The notes under the pieces were generated by a model, which saw only the letters and a list, made by a program, of their open reading frames with translations, was not told the DNA's origin and did no database searches. This document shows positions 11,060-19,746 of a stretch of DNA of 23,502 nucleotides, in pieces. Position 1 is the stretch's first letter. The number at the start of each line of letters is the position of its first letter. A program made the position numbers and the translations under genes. The stretch is from Symbiodinium natans (lineage: Eukaryota > Sar > Dinophyceae > Suessiales > Symbiodiniaceae): contig CAJNDS010001316.1 of assembly GCA_905221605.1 (NCBI GenBank), forward strand, positions 1 to 23,502, in the 5' to 3' direction.

Positions 11060-11815
11060 CGTTTGTGATTACCCATGTAAATGCCAGCCTGCGTTAATTT
11101 GCAATTGTGTCCACCAGACACGTAAAGGATCATGCTTTGGACGACCTTATGATTCTCCATGCAAATACAAGCCTGCCTTTGCAGTCCTCCAGACAAGTAA
11201 ACAATCATGCATTGGACGGCCGTCTGATTACACTGATTACACCCGCAAATCCAAACCTGCCCTTGCAATTGCGTCCACCAAAGAAGTAAACGATTATGCT
11301 TTGGACTGGCTTCTGATTACACACGTGAATCCACGCGTGCCTTTGCGTTTGTGTCCGCCAAACAAATGAACGATCATGCTTTGCACGGGCTTCTGATGAA
11401 TCCAAGCGCGCCCTTGCCATTGCAGTTGTCTCCTCCAAAAAAAATAGTAAACCATCACGCTTTAGACGACCTTCAATTCTAATTACACATGGTTGCACTG
11501 ACTACACACGCAATCCTTGCATGCCCTTGCGTCTGTGTCCGCCAAACAAACGAACGATCACGCTTTTGACGGGTTCTGATTATACATGTAAATCCAAACG
11601 TGCCCTCGCAGCAGTTTCCTCCAGATAATAGTAAACCATCATGCTTTAGGCGTCCTTCTGATTACACAGATCAAACATGCAAATCCAAGCGTGCCCTTGC
11701 GTTTGTGTCTGCCAAACAAATGAAAGCTCATTCTTTTCATGGCCTTCTGATTTCACTTGCAAAAGCAAGCGTTCCCTTGCGTTTGTGTCCTCCAAACAAG
11801 CCAACTGAAAGAATG
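11060..11815. repeat. ~80-bp degenerate tandem array, nine units
   Basis: Nine units share the order CTGATTACACATG, AAATCCAAGCGTGCCCTTGC, GTTTGTGTCCGCCAAACAAA, and ACGATCATGCTTTGGACGGC. The CATGCTTTGG-like anchor falls at 11131, 11206, 11295, 11375, 11456, 11559, 11640, 11729 and about 11812. Intervals are 75, 89, 80, 81, 103, 81, 89 and 83, so the base unit is about 80-81 bp with small insertions. All open frames in this stretch derive from the repeat. Confidence 0.88.
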
Positions 11816-11925
11816 CTGAATGCTGAACAGCAAAAGGACAGAAATCGCAAACTGCACCTGCCCAGGATGGGGGGTCAAAAGTATAACCCCTGTCTACCCA
11901 GTATGTGCAAATCCACATAGGGACG

Positions 11926-12580
11926 CTACATGGATTGCGGAGGAGGCTTGTGTGCTTCGTCAAATCTGGAGAACAAACATCTACAACACCTTTCCACTTC
12001 AGGTTCTTGCAGCGAATCGAAAGGTCTTTGAACAGCGCGAACAAAAGCACGACGAGCAGCGATTGTGCGGAGAGCTTGATGTTTGGGAATCGCCCAATGA
12101 TCAGGCTGCGGAGTAAGAAAATAATGCAGTCGAAAGAACATGTACTGAGCCAGGGCTGTTAGCCCTTCATCCAGTTCATCGTCGGCTGCAATTCCTGGCA
12201 GCTGTAATTCCAGTTGTTGCGAAAGCTCAAGCTGCTGGCACGTAAGGACCTGATTGAAAATTTATTCCTCCTGGGCTTTGCTCATCTTCGAAATCGCCAG
12301 GTTGGTAACCGCAGGGGTCTGAGGAACTTGAGCAACTTGAGGAACCCGCGGAATTTGCGGTTGCACGCGAAGGGTAGGTGGCTGCATGCCGGCATTGCCG
12401 GCGTTGAAAGGCGCCTGTCTGGGAGGTCTGGTTGGCTCTGCGGGCCTCTGATCTCCCTTGACTGGATAAATGGACGGCGGGGCCGTAGGAGCTTGCCACG
12501 CTTGGAAACCAAAACGACCGGGCGGCTGCTCCAGAGGTTGCTGCATGAAAGCCTGCGCAAAAGGTGGGGGAACTCGCTTT
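11926..12580 (-). pseudogene. Pro/Gln-rich protein frame with one internal TAA
   Basis: A single minus-strand frame is protein-like for about 215 codons, interrupted only by TAA near 12262-12264. Upstream of it is a low-complexity Pro/Gln-rich domain (VPPPFAQAFMQQPLEQPPG, later PQIPRVPQVAQVPQTPAV). Downstream are a Gln/Leu-rich helix (CQQLELSQQLELQLPG), an acidic helix (DDELDEGLTALAQYMFF) and a basic region to a stop at 11926. The TAA sits in a 21-base stretch bounded by CCCAG|GAGGAA and AATCAG|G, both phase 0, so removing it would restore the frame; 21 nt is far shorter than the other introns here, so a nonsense mutation or base error is at least as likely. Exon-like coiled-coil blocks lie upstream at 12769-12960, beyond the octamer hairpin. 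No family recognised. Confidence 0.5.
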
Positions 12581-12741
12581 CTCTCTCACTCTCTCACTCT
12601 CTCACCCTCTCACTCTCTCACTCTCTCACTCTCTCACTCTCTCACTCTCTCACTCTCTCACTGAGAGAGTGAGAGAGTGAGAGAGTGAGAGAGTGAGAGA
12701 GTGAGAGAGTGAGAGAGTGAGAGGGTGAGAGGGTGAGAGAG
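12581..12741. repeat. Octamer satellite hairpin: (CTCTCACT)10 facing its own complement
   Basis: The left arm 12581-12660 is ten CTCTCACT-type octamers. Base 12661 (C) is the centre; the right arm 12662-12741 is the reverse complement. Of 80 facing positions I count 77 Watson-Crick pairs, two G-T wobbles (12598/12724, 12590/12732) and one mismatch (12606/12716). The GAGAGAGT side runs on without a partner to about 12756. It separates exon-like blocks of the minus-strand gene, so it is probably intronic. Confidence 0.95.
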
Positions 12742-12768
12742 TGAGAGAGTGAGAGTAGCTTCTCCAGC

Positions 12769-12960
12769 TCCAGCACTCGCTGCCGTTCGACAGCAAGCAA
12801 CGACCTTGGCAACACAGCTCTGCTATGCTCTGCTCAGCACCTGGAGGAGGCTCCGAAGCAAGCGCACGGCTCTAGAGCGCTCTTGGAGTCGTTCATCTCA
12901 CGCAGAAGGTCGCAGCTGCACTCCCCAGCAGAAGTGGGGCTGGAATCCGAGGTTAGTGCC
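12769..12960 (-). CDS. Upstream coiled-coil exon-like blocks of the 11926-12580 gene
   Basis: The minus strand reads ECSCDLLREMNDSKSALEPC, then, after a possible 36-nt intron (donor TCCAG|GTGCTG, acceptor GCCAAG|G, phases agreeing), RSLLAVERQRVLELEKLL, a heptad-like helix. This then enters the octamer satellite. The composition fits the helical and Gln-rich parts downstream, so I place it in the same gene. The proposed intron is very short and the start codon is not identified. On plus, a competing frame also looks partly protein-like. Confidence 0.3.
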
Positions 12961-13939
12961 TCCTGTTCATGGGAACATCGCTATCAAGCCTGTTTGCTAA
13001 CCTTGACAGGCAGGAGCCACTCCTCAAGGAAAAGCCACTTGACAACAAGTTGCACTCGTCCGGGAGGCAGCGGCTGATTCCAAAACCTCATTGCGCAGTC
13101 AGAATTTCAGATAGTAACACCATGTCCCCACACAGTCTCCTGAACGCTACACACCAAGTAGCGTTCGGGCAGCTGCCAACCAAGAGCCTATCAAAGCTTG
13201 GACTCGTGACTTTTCTGACCCTGCAGGAACTGCATAGACATCATCGCGCGAAGAAATTACACGAGCGAGGGGCTCATGGGTACCATGAGTTTGTGGACAT
13301 CGCACCCAACAAATTGAGAGTGAGATGGGCTCACGGGTACTATCAGTTTCCCGCAGTAGCACTCGCCTCCAGACACTTTACATCGTGCTTCGCAGGTCCT
13401 GCCTCCATCCTGTGCATCGTGGGCATCGCGCCACCGACCGCTCTGCTTTGTTGCACAGCCTGACTGGATTTGTTCTTGGGTATGGGATGCGATATGGGGT
13501 CTCTGCGTTTCCCCTTCGTTCTGGTCACGTGCATCCCCCCTCCAGATTCCGGGTGCAGCCTGGGGACCCCATTCTACAGACTAAAATGCGATTCCCCTAC
13601 CTCCCAAAATGGGTCCCTGAGCGGTCCCTGGAACATCCCACAAGGGATACACAGGGCACTGTTCTCTGTAAGATGAAGTGTCCCGACCTGCGTATGCATT
13701 TTGTGATTACACATGATTGCAAAACGAAGAAAGTCCCTTTAAAATTGGGGGGAGGGCGGGGGGAGGGGGGCAACCCGCGAAATACCCTGAATGGAGCGCT
13801 TAAAATTAAAACATATCCCAGGACACATTCTACAGAGGTAACGCAGCAGGGGTTCACAGCATCACTTACAACGTGATCCCTTCATGTGCACTCACCCTGC
13901 AGAACGACATCAAGCAGCACATCGACACGTCAACTACGA
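12961..13939. other. No clear gene; weak 57-bp repeat
   Basis: GGCTCATGGGTACCATGAGTTT (about 13271) and GGGCTCACGGGTACTATCAGTT (about 13327) recur at a 57-base interval, with CATCG(C/T)GC words before and after (13228-13430), suggesting a decayed minisatellite. A G-rich run lies at 13746-13770. No reading frame is convincing. Confidence 0.45.
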
Positions 13940-14436
13940 CATGGCGCAACGCAAAGCCTATATGTGGCTTGTGAAATCTTGGGCCTGCATCCTCGCGGCC
14001 TCTCGGCCCCGTCATGGCGGAAGCGCGCGGACGCAGTTGAAAGGGGTATGTACCATGTATGTGTCATCCCGAGCTACGAAGCTAACACCAACTCCAGCAT
14101 TGAGGCACTTCATGCTACCCTTGCAGACTACTACTGTCCGCTGCAATGGCTATGGCACTGACCCTAATCATGAAAATCCGCAAGCTGGTCTACGGCATGG
14201 CAAACCTGGAGCAAGGTAGCCCAGTTTGGAAGCAAGGAATGATTGCCATGGCTGACAGGTCTGGGATGGACATTGTGGCGATACTGGCCTTGACTGCACG
14301 CGCATTTTCCGGCGCGACGACTGACGCAGGCACGTCGTCTGTTTCTTGGTTCTACGGGCTCTACTACCAGGGATGTTGTTACGGCTGTAAGGCTGCGGGT
14401 TGCAAATTCTTTCTTGCCTTTATCATGTTTCTTTAG
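13940..14436 (+). pseudogene. Possible glycosyltransferase-2-like fragment, frame broken
   Basis: The plus strand reads PSWRKRADAVERGMYHVCVI then PSYEANTNSSIEALHATLAD (about 14010-14130). A hydrophobic strand ending in IPSYE followed by a SIEALxATL helix is how many family-2 glycosyltransferases and chitin/hyaluronan-synthase-like enzymes begin their nucleotide-sugar domain. At about 14143 the frame changes; the next frame reads AMALTLIMKIRKLVYGMANL and stays open to 14436 with a hydrophobic stretch (MDIVAILALTARAF). One missing base near 14143-14147 would join them. No DxD or QxxRW motif is visible, so at best this is an N-terminal fragment. The assignment is tentative. Confidence 0.28.
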
Positions 14437-14778
14437 GGTTTCGAGGTGGGGCTTGTGAGTTAAGGGGCTGGAGGGTTGAGGAATGGCGACAATGCGACTA
14501 TGGCGGGTTCTGCTTTTACCTTGCGGGCCGGGGGGGTGTTCGGGTCTATGCACACGCCAGTGACTCAAGCTGCTCAGCGTTTCGGACCTCACAGAATCAT
14601 TGAAACGCCCCAACACACCGCATCTCAACACCATTTTGCATCTTCGCTGCCTCCGGAATCCTTCGGAGTCGCATTTCCTGGCGCAACAGCGTGAAAGCAC
14701 ATTTTTGGTCGAAAACTTCAGCTCTGCAAAAAAAAAGTCAGCTGCGGCTGCACCCCGATGGAAAAATGACGGCAAACC

Positions 14779-14940
14779 ATGTCAGGGGTGCATGGAATGC
14801 TTGCATCAGAATCTGGTCGAGCACCTGGCTCTATCAACAATATACCTGAGCAGTACTCTGAACCATTGCCCCCATTCCCGCTTATCCCATCTGCGACGAC
14901 AGTTGATGTACGACCTAAGGCCGCGCCGGCTGAAACATAG
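14779..14940 (+). CDS. Small Pro-rich ORF, 53 residues
   Basis: ATG at 14779 in the context AAACCATGT, stop TAG at 14938-14940, with an in-frame TGA twelve bases upstream. It reads MSGVHGMLASESGRAPGSIN then PEQYSEPLPPFPLIPSATTV. Composition is protein-like (Pro, Ser, Glu) but low complexity. It may be a true small gene, an exon, or chance. The opposite strand is also open here. No family recognised. Confidence 0.28.
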   Translation: MSGVHGMLASESGRAPGSINNIPEQYSEPLPPFPLIPSATTVDVRPKAAPAET

Positions 14941-15751
14941 AGTGCGCGATGGATGCGTCGAGGTACTGCGTGTTGGATGGGGAATCGGCTGTCACTGTCC
15001 CCTCCTCCCAGCCACATATAGTTTGCGGGCGAGCTTCCCGGCGTCCCTCAACTCGCACTTCAGAAATATCCAAGTGTCTCCCCGCAATATAAAAACACAC
15101 AATCGCTGTTTGGCTGATGTGCGCTGAAGCACTCTTGCATGCCAAAAGTCTTGCGGATTACACAAGCACCGGAGTGTCCCCCCCACCGCGATTCCGTTTG
15201 GCTCATGCTCGGGCTGATGTTCTCATGTTAACGTGAGCCGCACTTCGACTAGAATATCTCCACTTTGTAATTTGCAGCACCACAATGGCCTGCGGGTGGC
15301 CCATGATTTTTCCACAGGTTGCAAACGTCCCGGAGTCCCGAGTTGCTAAAAAATATGGCGGATAAAAAACATGCAACTTGTCAACCGTGCCATGAATTGC
15401 TTTCAAGCGTGACCGTGAACGATTAATGCAACAACTCGCCGCGAGTTTTGCAATAGCCCGAAGCCTTTTTGGCCAACTCCACACTGTGAACATCGCTGAT
15501 CTGCTTTGGACACCGTGATCGCTGCAACTTGGGAACCTAAAGCCAGAGCCTGAGTGTCGCCAGTCCCAACCCCATGAGCGCCACAAATCCGGAGACACCA
15601 CGGCAACTTTGGTCGGGCCCCAGGCTTCTTGGAGATCCTGGACTGCAGCATACAACGATGCGTTTTCAGACCTGGGCGGCGTTTAGGGTTTCGGGATGGC
15701 GGGGTCTGTGGGTTTGGGTCCTTGATTGTAGGTGTAAATTTCAGATTTCGG
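14941..15751. other. Ambiguous coding, minus strand favoured
   Basis: Two minus frames stay open together between about 15203 and 15655. One carries GPTKVAVVSPDLWRSWGWDW and HGTVDKLHVFYPPYFLATRD; another carries GSQVAAITVSKADQRCSQCG. Both have partly plausible composition, I could not choose between them, and no splice structure resolved it. Single telomere-like GTTTAGGGTTTCGGG words occur at about 15683, and TTTAGGGTTTCG at about 14432. Confidence 0.3.
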
Positions 15752-16316
15752 CTAAGGGATCTTCAGGCACAGGTTTTTGGGGGTTGCTTCACGCCTGCGG
15801 CGACACCTCCACGAAAACGGCACCAAACAGGTAATCGCAAATGACGGTCCGTTAACCATGCCTAGAATCCTAAAACCAACGTTCAAGCACATACTTAAAG
15901 CCAACGGCCAAGCACAATCTTTCAATCTCGACAAACAGCCGTCAAGTCCCTTGCCGGAGGATGGCATTTTCCTGCACAAGTCTTTGATTCCTTGGATTGC
16001 TGCAGTTGCGCTCACGTCGATGGCAGCACCCTGCAGCGCGGGGCCCGCGCGCTTCCGTTAGCGCCTGCACGTTGATCTGGAGGGAAGCCTGGGAACAGGG
16101 AAGCCAACTGGTGGAAAGGCATCTCGCTCCGGAAACGTGCCTCATTGGGGCGCATAGAAAACACCCCAGGCTTGTGGAACACGATGGGGTCGGCCCAATC
16201 GTCGTTCCTGAGCAATTGCACGTAGAAACATATTTGCCGCGCCTCTCGGACGAACGAGATGTTGAAACAAGGCTCCCGAAAGCCACATTTGTCAAAGTCA
16301 GGTACAGGAGCTGCAC
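15752..16316 (-). CDS. Two-exon block of an unrecognised gene
   Basis: The exon 16316-16065 follows acceptor GCTGAG|G and reads PDFDKCGFREPCFNISFV, CFYVQLLRNDDWADPIVFHK, RPNEARFRSEMPFHQL and ASLFPGFPPDQRAG. It ends at donor GTGCAG|GCGCTA in phase 1. Removing 15991-16064 (74 nt, acceptor ATCCAAG|G) continues in phase with IKDLCRKMPSSGKGLDGCLS and RLKDCAWPLALSMCLNVGF, open to a stop at 15752. The donor is AG|GC and both acceptors are AG|G. The first exon has strongly protein-like composition with aromatic and charged residues; I do not recognise it. The last part (below about 15850) may be intron. Upstream exons probably include 16550-16780, across the (CA)n tract. Confidence 0.45.
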
Positions 16317-16386
16317 CTCAGCCAGCACGCCGCAGCACACCGTCCCAGAACGTGTTTCAAGACCTCGGCACCGCAGTGGCACACCA

Positions 16387-16387
<1 letters not shown>

Positions 16388-16436
<49 letters not shown>
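16388..16436. repeat. (CA)n microsatellite
   Basis: A run of CA dinucleotides of nearly 50 bases with an A doublet at the end, between two minus-strand exon-like blocks; a shorter (CA) run of 14 bases is near 16884-16897. Confidence 0.95.
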
Positions 16437-16440
<4 letters not shown>

Positions 16441-16549
16441 AAATGCTATGTAAGGCGTAATTTTGCGCGTGTAAGCTCTTGGCGCACCGGTTGACCGATG
16501 AGCTCCGACATTGGATGGGCAACCTCTATCCTACTGCCGGGTTTGAGCT

Positions 16550-16780
16550 TTAGCTGCGAATGTTGTTCGACCTTTGCGCTGGTTTATATTTAAAAAATCT
16601 TGCCCGCCCACCATCAATCCCACACATGTGCAGGTCTCCAATCCGAGCTTTGAATCCTTGTGCCTTACTGCAAATCTTCCTACACTCAATGCATAATGTC
16701 TCGACATGCCAGGTTTGTGGCTTTGCCTGGTCGCCATCTTGAATAGCAGGTACACAATCTGGCGTCCCAGATTGCTTCAC
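16550..16780 (-). CDS. Exon-like block with clustered cysteines
   Basis: Read from 16780 to a stop at 16550: KPQTWHVETLCIECRKICSK, then GFKARIGDLHMCGIDGG and RARFFKYKPAQRSN. Four cysteines (C-x2-C-x3-C ... C) could bind a metal, though spacing fits no family I can name. Lys/Arg-rich, with aromatic residues and few low-complexity stretches, so coding is plausible. It lies on the same strand as the 15752-16316 block and could be an earlier exon of that gene. Confidence 0.38.
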   Translation of the reverse strand: MKQSGTPDCVPAIQDGDQAKPQTWHVETLCIECRKICSKAQGFKARIGDLHMCGIDGGRARFFKYKPAQRSNNIRS

Positions 16781-17166
16781 AGCATTTCTATCACCGTCTT
16801 CGTTGGGCAGTGGATGATAGAAAGCTCACTGCCCCCCTGCCGTAATTCATGCATTCAGTAGTAGAATCCTTGGTTACAGGAACTACACACACACACACCT
16901 TCCCCGGAGGGAAGGGGTAGTGACAGGCAGACCAGCTTTTCACCCATGGTATGGCTGAGTTGTTGGAGTCTCTTCCAAACTCGCTTCTGCAGCTTGACTG
17001 TGAACACTGTGAACTCTCAAAGATGCAAGGTCAGCTTCCCGAGTAAGTCTTCCGTCCGATTCTGTTTCCGAAACAGCTCAGCGGCTCAGCGACAGCTTCT
17101 ATCAGCTCAGTGATGCGTTGCTCACTTTACCGTAGCTGCGATTGCACAGTGTCCAACTGTTGCGCG
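16781..17166. other. No gene recognised
   Basis: Contains a short (CA)n run near 16884 and an inverted pair CTTCCCC...GGGGAAG around 16899-16917. Nothing else stands out. Confidence 0.5.
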
Positions 17167-17362
17167 TCCAATCAGTTTTTGGCCGGCCCAAGGGAAATCC
17201 ACGTAAAGGGAAATCCACGTAAATTACGTAAACGTTGTAAATCTACATTCTCGGCTAGTCCGGGTATATGCATCCAATCAGTGTTTGGTCGGCCCCGGGG
17301 AAATCCACATAAATTACGTAAATTTTGTAAATCTACATTCTCGGTTAGTCCGGGAGCACGCG
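17167..17362. repeat. Tandem duplication with a nested 16-bp duplication
   Basis: Copy A starts at 17167 (TCCAATCAGTTTTTGG) and copy B at 17273 (TCCAATCAGTGTTTGG). Each continues GGAAATCCAC(G/A)TAAATTACGTAAA, TGTAAATCTACATTCTCGG and TAGTCCGGG. The right parts are 90 bases apart and the left parts 106, because copy A repeats GGGAAATCCACGTAAA once. On minus the copies stay in the same frame (PGL(T/A)ENVDLQ(N/R)LRNL), so the duplicated element might be coding there, but evidence is thin. Confidence 0.85.
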
Positions 17363-17905
17363 TCGTTTTCACTTGTTCGACGTTGCCAGACAAGCTTCAG
17401 GGTGAAGTGTTTAGCCAAGCGTCTTTCCATCTCCCTGCCCACCGGGGATCAGCAGCACGCGCGGCGGTACTCCAACCGAGGAGCTGTATCTTGCAATCTG
17501 AGCCTGTTTACACGTCTCTGCGGGGTGCCGTGCGGCAGGGACAGTCTGCAACATTTGTGCTGTTCTCAGTCGTGCGAGTTAGGGACCTACATCGCCGTTG
17601 AGCGGCAAGACTTTGGCCACGTACGGGCATGTTGAACGTCAGCTGTCTGATCGAGGGCAGCTTTGAGCCGATTGAGCATGTCACATCACAACAGATTTAT
17701 GATCTGCCCATGACTTTGCCTGCACAAGTACCTGGGCTATCACGCTGCTACTGCTACTGCCACTGCAAAATTACGAATATAGGACGGAGGAAGGCGTGAG
17801 CGAAGGTGCACATCATCTACTGTGCTGCAGGGATGAAGCGCAGTCTCCACAGGGAACCGACACAGGCAGCTTTCACAGCACGGTGATCAGCCCTGGCAGC
17901 ATCTT

Positions 17906-18129
17906 TTGGGACGCCCCCGCGTCCTGGATGTGGAACGAAGGATTTTGCGCGCCATACAACAACGACAACGACAACGACAACAGGAGGCGCCAGAGGCTAA
18001 CCAGTTGCCAAAAGGTTTGATGCTGATAGTCATCGATCATTGTGGAAAAATGCGCAGCTTGACATCGACGGATGAAAAGCAAGCCGTGCTCAGTGGAAGC
18101 ACCTTTTCCCTGCACGTGCGAGACATCAG
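17906..18129 (+). CDS. Possible exon with consensus donor, unknown
   Basis: The plus frame reads a Gln/Arg-rich stretch over an (ACAACG)n patch (17957-17985), then LPKGLMLIVIDHCGKMRSLT and DEKQAVLSGSTFSLHVRDI. It ends exactly at a perfect GT donor, ATCAG|GTAAGA, at 18129/18130. The last 40 residues look protein-like. Against it, the next exon would have to lie inside the antisense J-domain gene, and no downstream acceptor is obvious. Low confidence. Confidence 0.25.
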
Positions 18130-18200
18130 GTAAGATTGAATCTTTCACGCCAAACCCTCATTGCCATAGGACGTGCAAATGGCCTTTCGCAGCCGCAATG

Positions 18201-19746
18201 TCACGACTTTGTTTTGCAAAGCCGGCGCGTCGCCTCGTAAGCCGCGGTGACCCGTTGAAAAAGGTCCCCAGCTACCTGCGCTTCACGAGGACACGATGAA
18301 GCCTGCGAAACCACGACCAGGCAGGCCTTCGTCTTGTCGGGGTGGCATCGAAGTGCCATGCTGCGATATGCTCGTTTGACCTACAAGGCAGGCCCCCAGA
18401 TATCATGGTAGGCATTGAGTGCCATGTCCGGAGCAGTCCTCTTGCAAAGAGGCTCCAGGAGACACACCCAGCCTTGTCCACTTGTCTGGTTCAGCACACA
18501 AGCCAATCTCACGCATCTGACGCAGTTTCCAAGAAAGTGCCGCTGGGAAGGCTGCACATGGAAGTGCTCGGCACAAGAGGTTTGCAGCCTTGCTCGCTTC
18601 CTCAGAATCCAAATCATGCCACAGTTACGATGCCCATTGCTTTGTCTCAGCTCGCTACTGGGACTGCAAATGGTTCAGGAGCTGCTCTACGCCGATGGAG
18701 CTTTGCTTCGCCTGCTTGCATTCGCCCACTCGATGCGCACACACTATGTGGGCCTGCAGCGCAGCCGGCCTTGTCCAGCAACCTGGGACTTCAGACTGTC
18801 ATTGAGTCTTGGCATCATGTGTGCGCGCCCGACGCTGATGGCGACGACTGGGCAGGCGGCTGACTCCGCTTCTGCTGCCACTGCTCCTTGCCAGGGTGTA
18901 CACGGAAACTTGGTTTTGAGAGCTTTGAAGCTGCTGATGGCCAGCTTTTGCATTTGGTTCAGCTCCTTTTGGTCCTTCTGGTTCTGCAACTCGCACTTCA
19001 GATTGGCAAGCTCCTGGGAACCAAAGATTCCGGGACATGATTCTAGGGCCGGGGAATCGCGGGGACAGGCTTGAAAAGCTTGCACGTACGCGTTCTGGTT
19101 CAACCCGCCAGCCTCCTCAGACAAGCGTGTCAGTTCACGCAAGGGTCGCAACAGCGGAAATGCTAAAATGTCCCAACGGCGGGCGTTGCTTGTTTTGTGG
19201 GACCTGTACACATTTCAAGACGTCGGTCAGATCTTGAATTCGCAAGGGGTGCATGAAAGACACCAAGCAACAGCAAACACCCGTCCGCGCACGCCAACTT
19301 GCACACAAGCTCATGAAGCAACGGTGAGATTCTTGGAACCTGTGCTGCACACAACGGCAACGTGTCCAACCCGTTTTCCAACCTGAAGCGTGAGCACGTT
19401 CTTCGCCTTCAGCGCCTCATACCTGGACGTGCTGTGACACCGCACAACCGTAACGGGCTCATGTTGCCGAAGGTCACCAGGCCTCTCCTCCATTTCAAGA
19501 AAAGATCGTTCGGCCTCGCTGGAGAAGACAGGAAGAGCATGCGTGACAAACACTCCTGGCCGGAAGCTGACACAAGAGCTACCTGGGCTTCTCCCTCTTC
19601 TAGTACAAATATTTCTTTGAGGTCGTCTTCTTCCACAACAATACCCACAAAGGATCCGGGCTGCGCATTAAACTCACAAAATGTTCGCCGTGGGATCCGA
19701 TTGTTGTGCCCTTTCCCAACCACACCTTCAAGGATGATACACACCC
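18201..19746 (-). CDS. Multi-exon protein with C-terminal DnaJ J-domain
   Basis: The last exons encode a J-domain, which in known proteins recruits and stimulates Hsp70. Exon 18600-18439 ends DKWTRLGVSPGASLQE (helix I region and turn). Removing 18381-18438 (58 nt; CAAGAG|GAC donor, TTGTAG|G acceptor) joins exon 18380-18201: VKRAYRSMALRCHPDK (helix II with the HPD motif), a longer loop than usual, then AQVAGDLFQRVTAAYEATRR (helix III) and a TGA at 18201-18203. Upstream, exon 18782 to about 18712 (CWTRPAALQAH, VGECKQ) joins a Lys/Gln-rich coiled-coil exon (ELANLKCELQNQKDQKELNQ, up to 18887) across 18783-18886 in phase (AG|GA donor). Further up, 19746-19583 reads EGVVGKGHNNRIPRRTFCEF and VGIVVEEDDLKEIFVLEEGE; it joins 19514 onward (AERSFLEMEERPGDLRQHEP) across 19515-19582. 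The blocks between 19163 and 19450 are not resolved, so one gene is likely but not proven. The start is unknown. Confidence 0.62.

Noticed and set aside
11060-11815. CRISPR-like regularly spaced repeats
   Set aside because: The whole 80-bp unit repeats, spacers are not unique, no cas genes, and the context is eukaryotic.
15180-15220. CCGTTTGGCTCATG, partly like the dinoflagellate spliced leader (…TTTTGGCTCAAG)
   Set aside because: Only about ten bases agree and the rest of the 22-base leader is absent. No other leader relic was seen.
18640-18750. LLYADGALL-like stretch on plus, resembling the reverse-transcriptase YADD motif
   Set aside because: One Asp only, no other RT motifs around, and the opposite strand carries phase-consistent exons of the J-domain gene.
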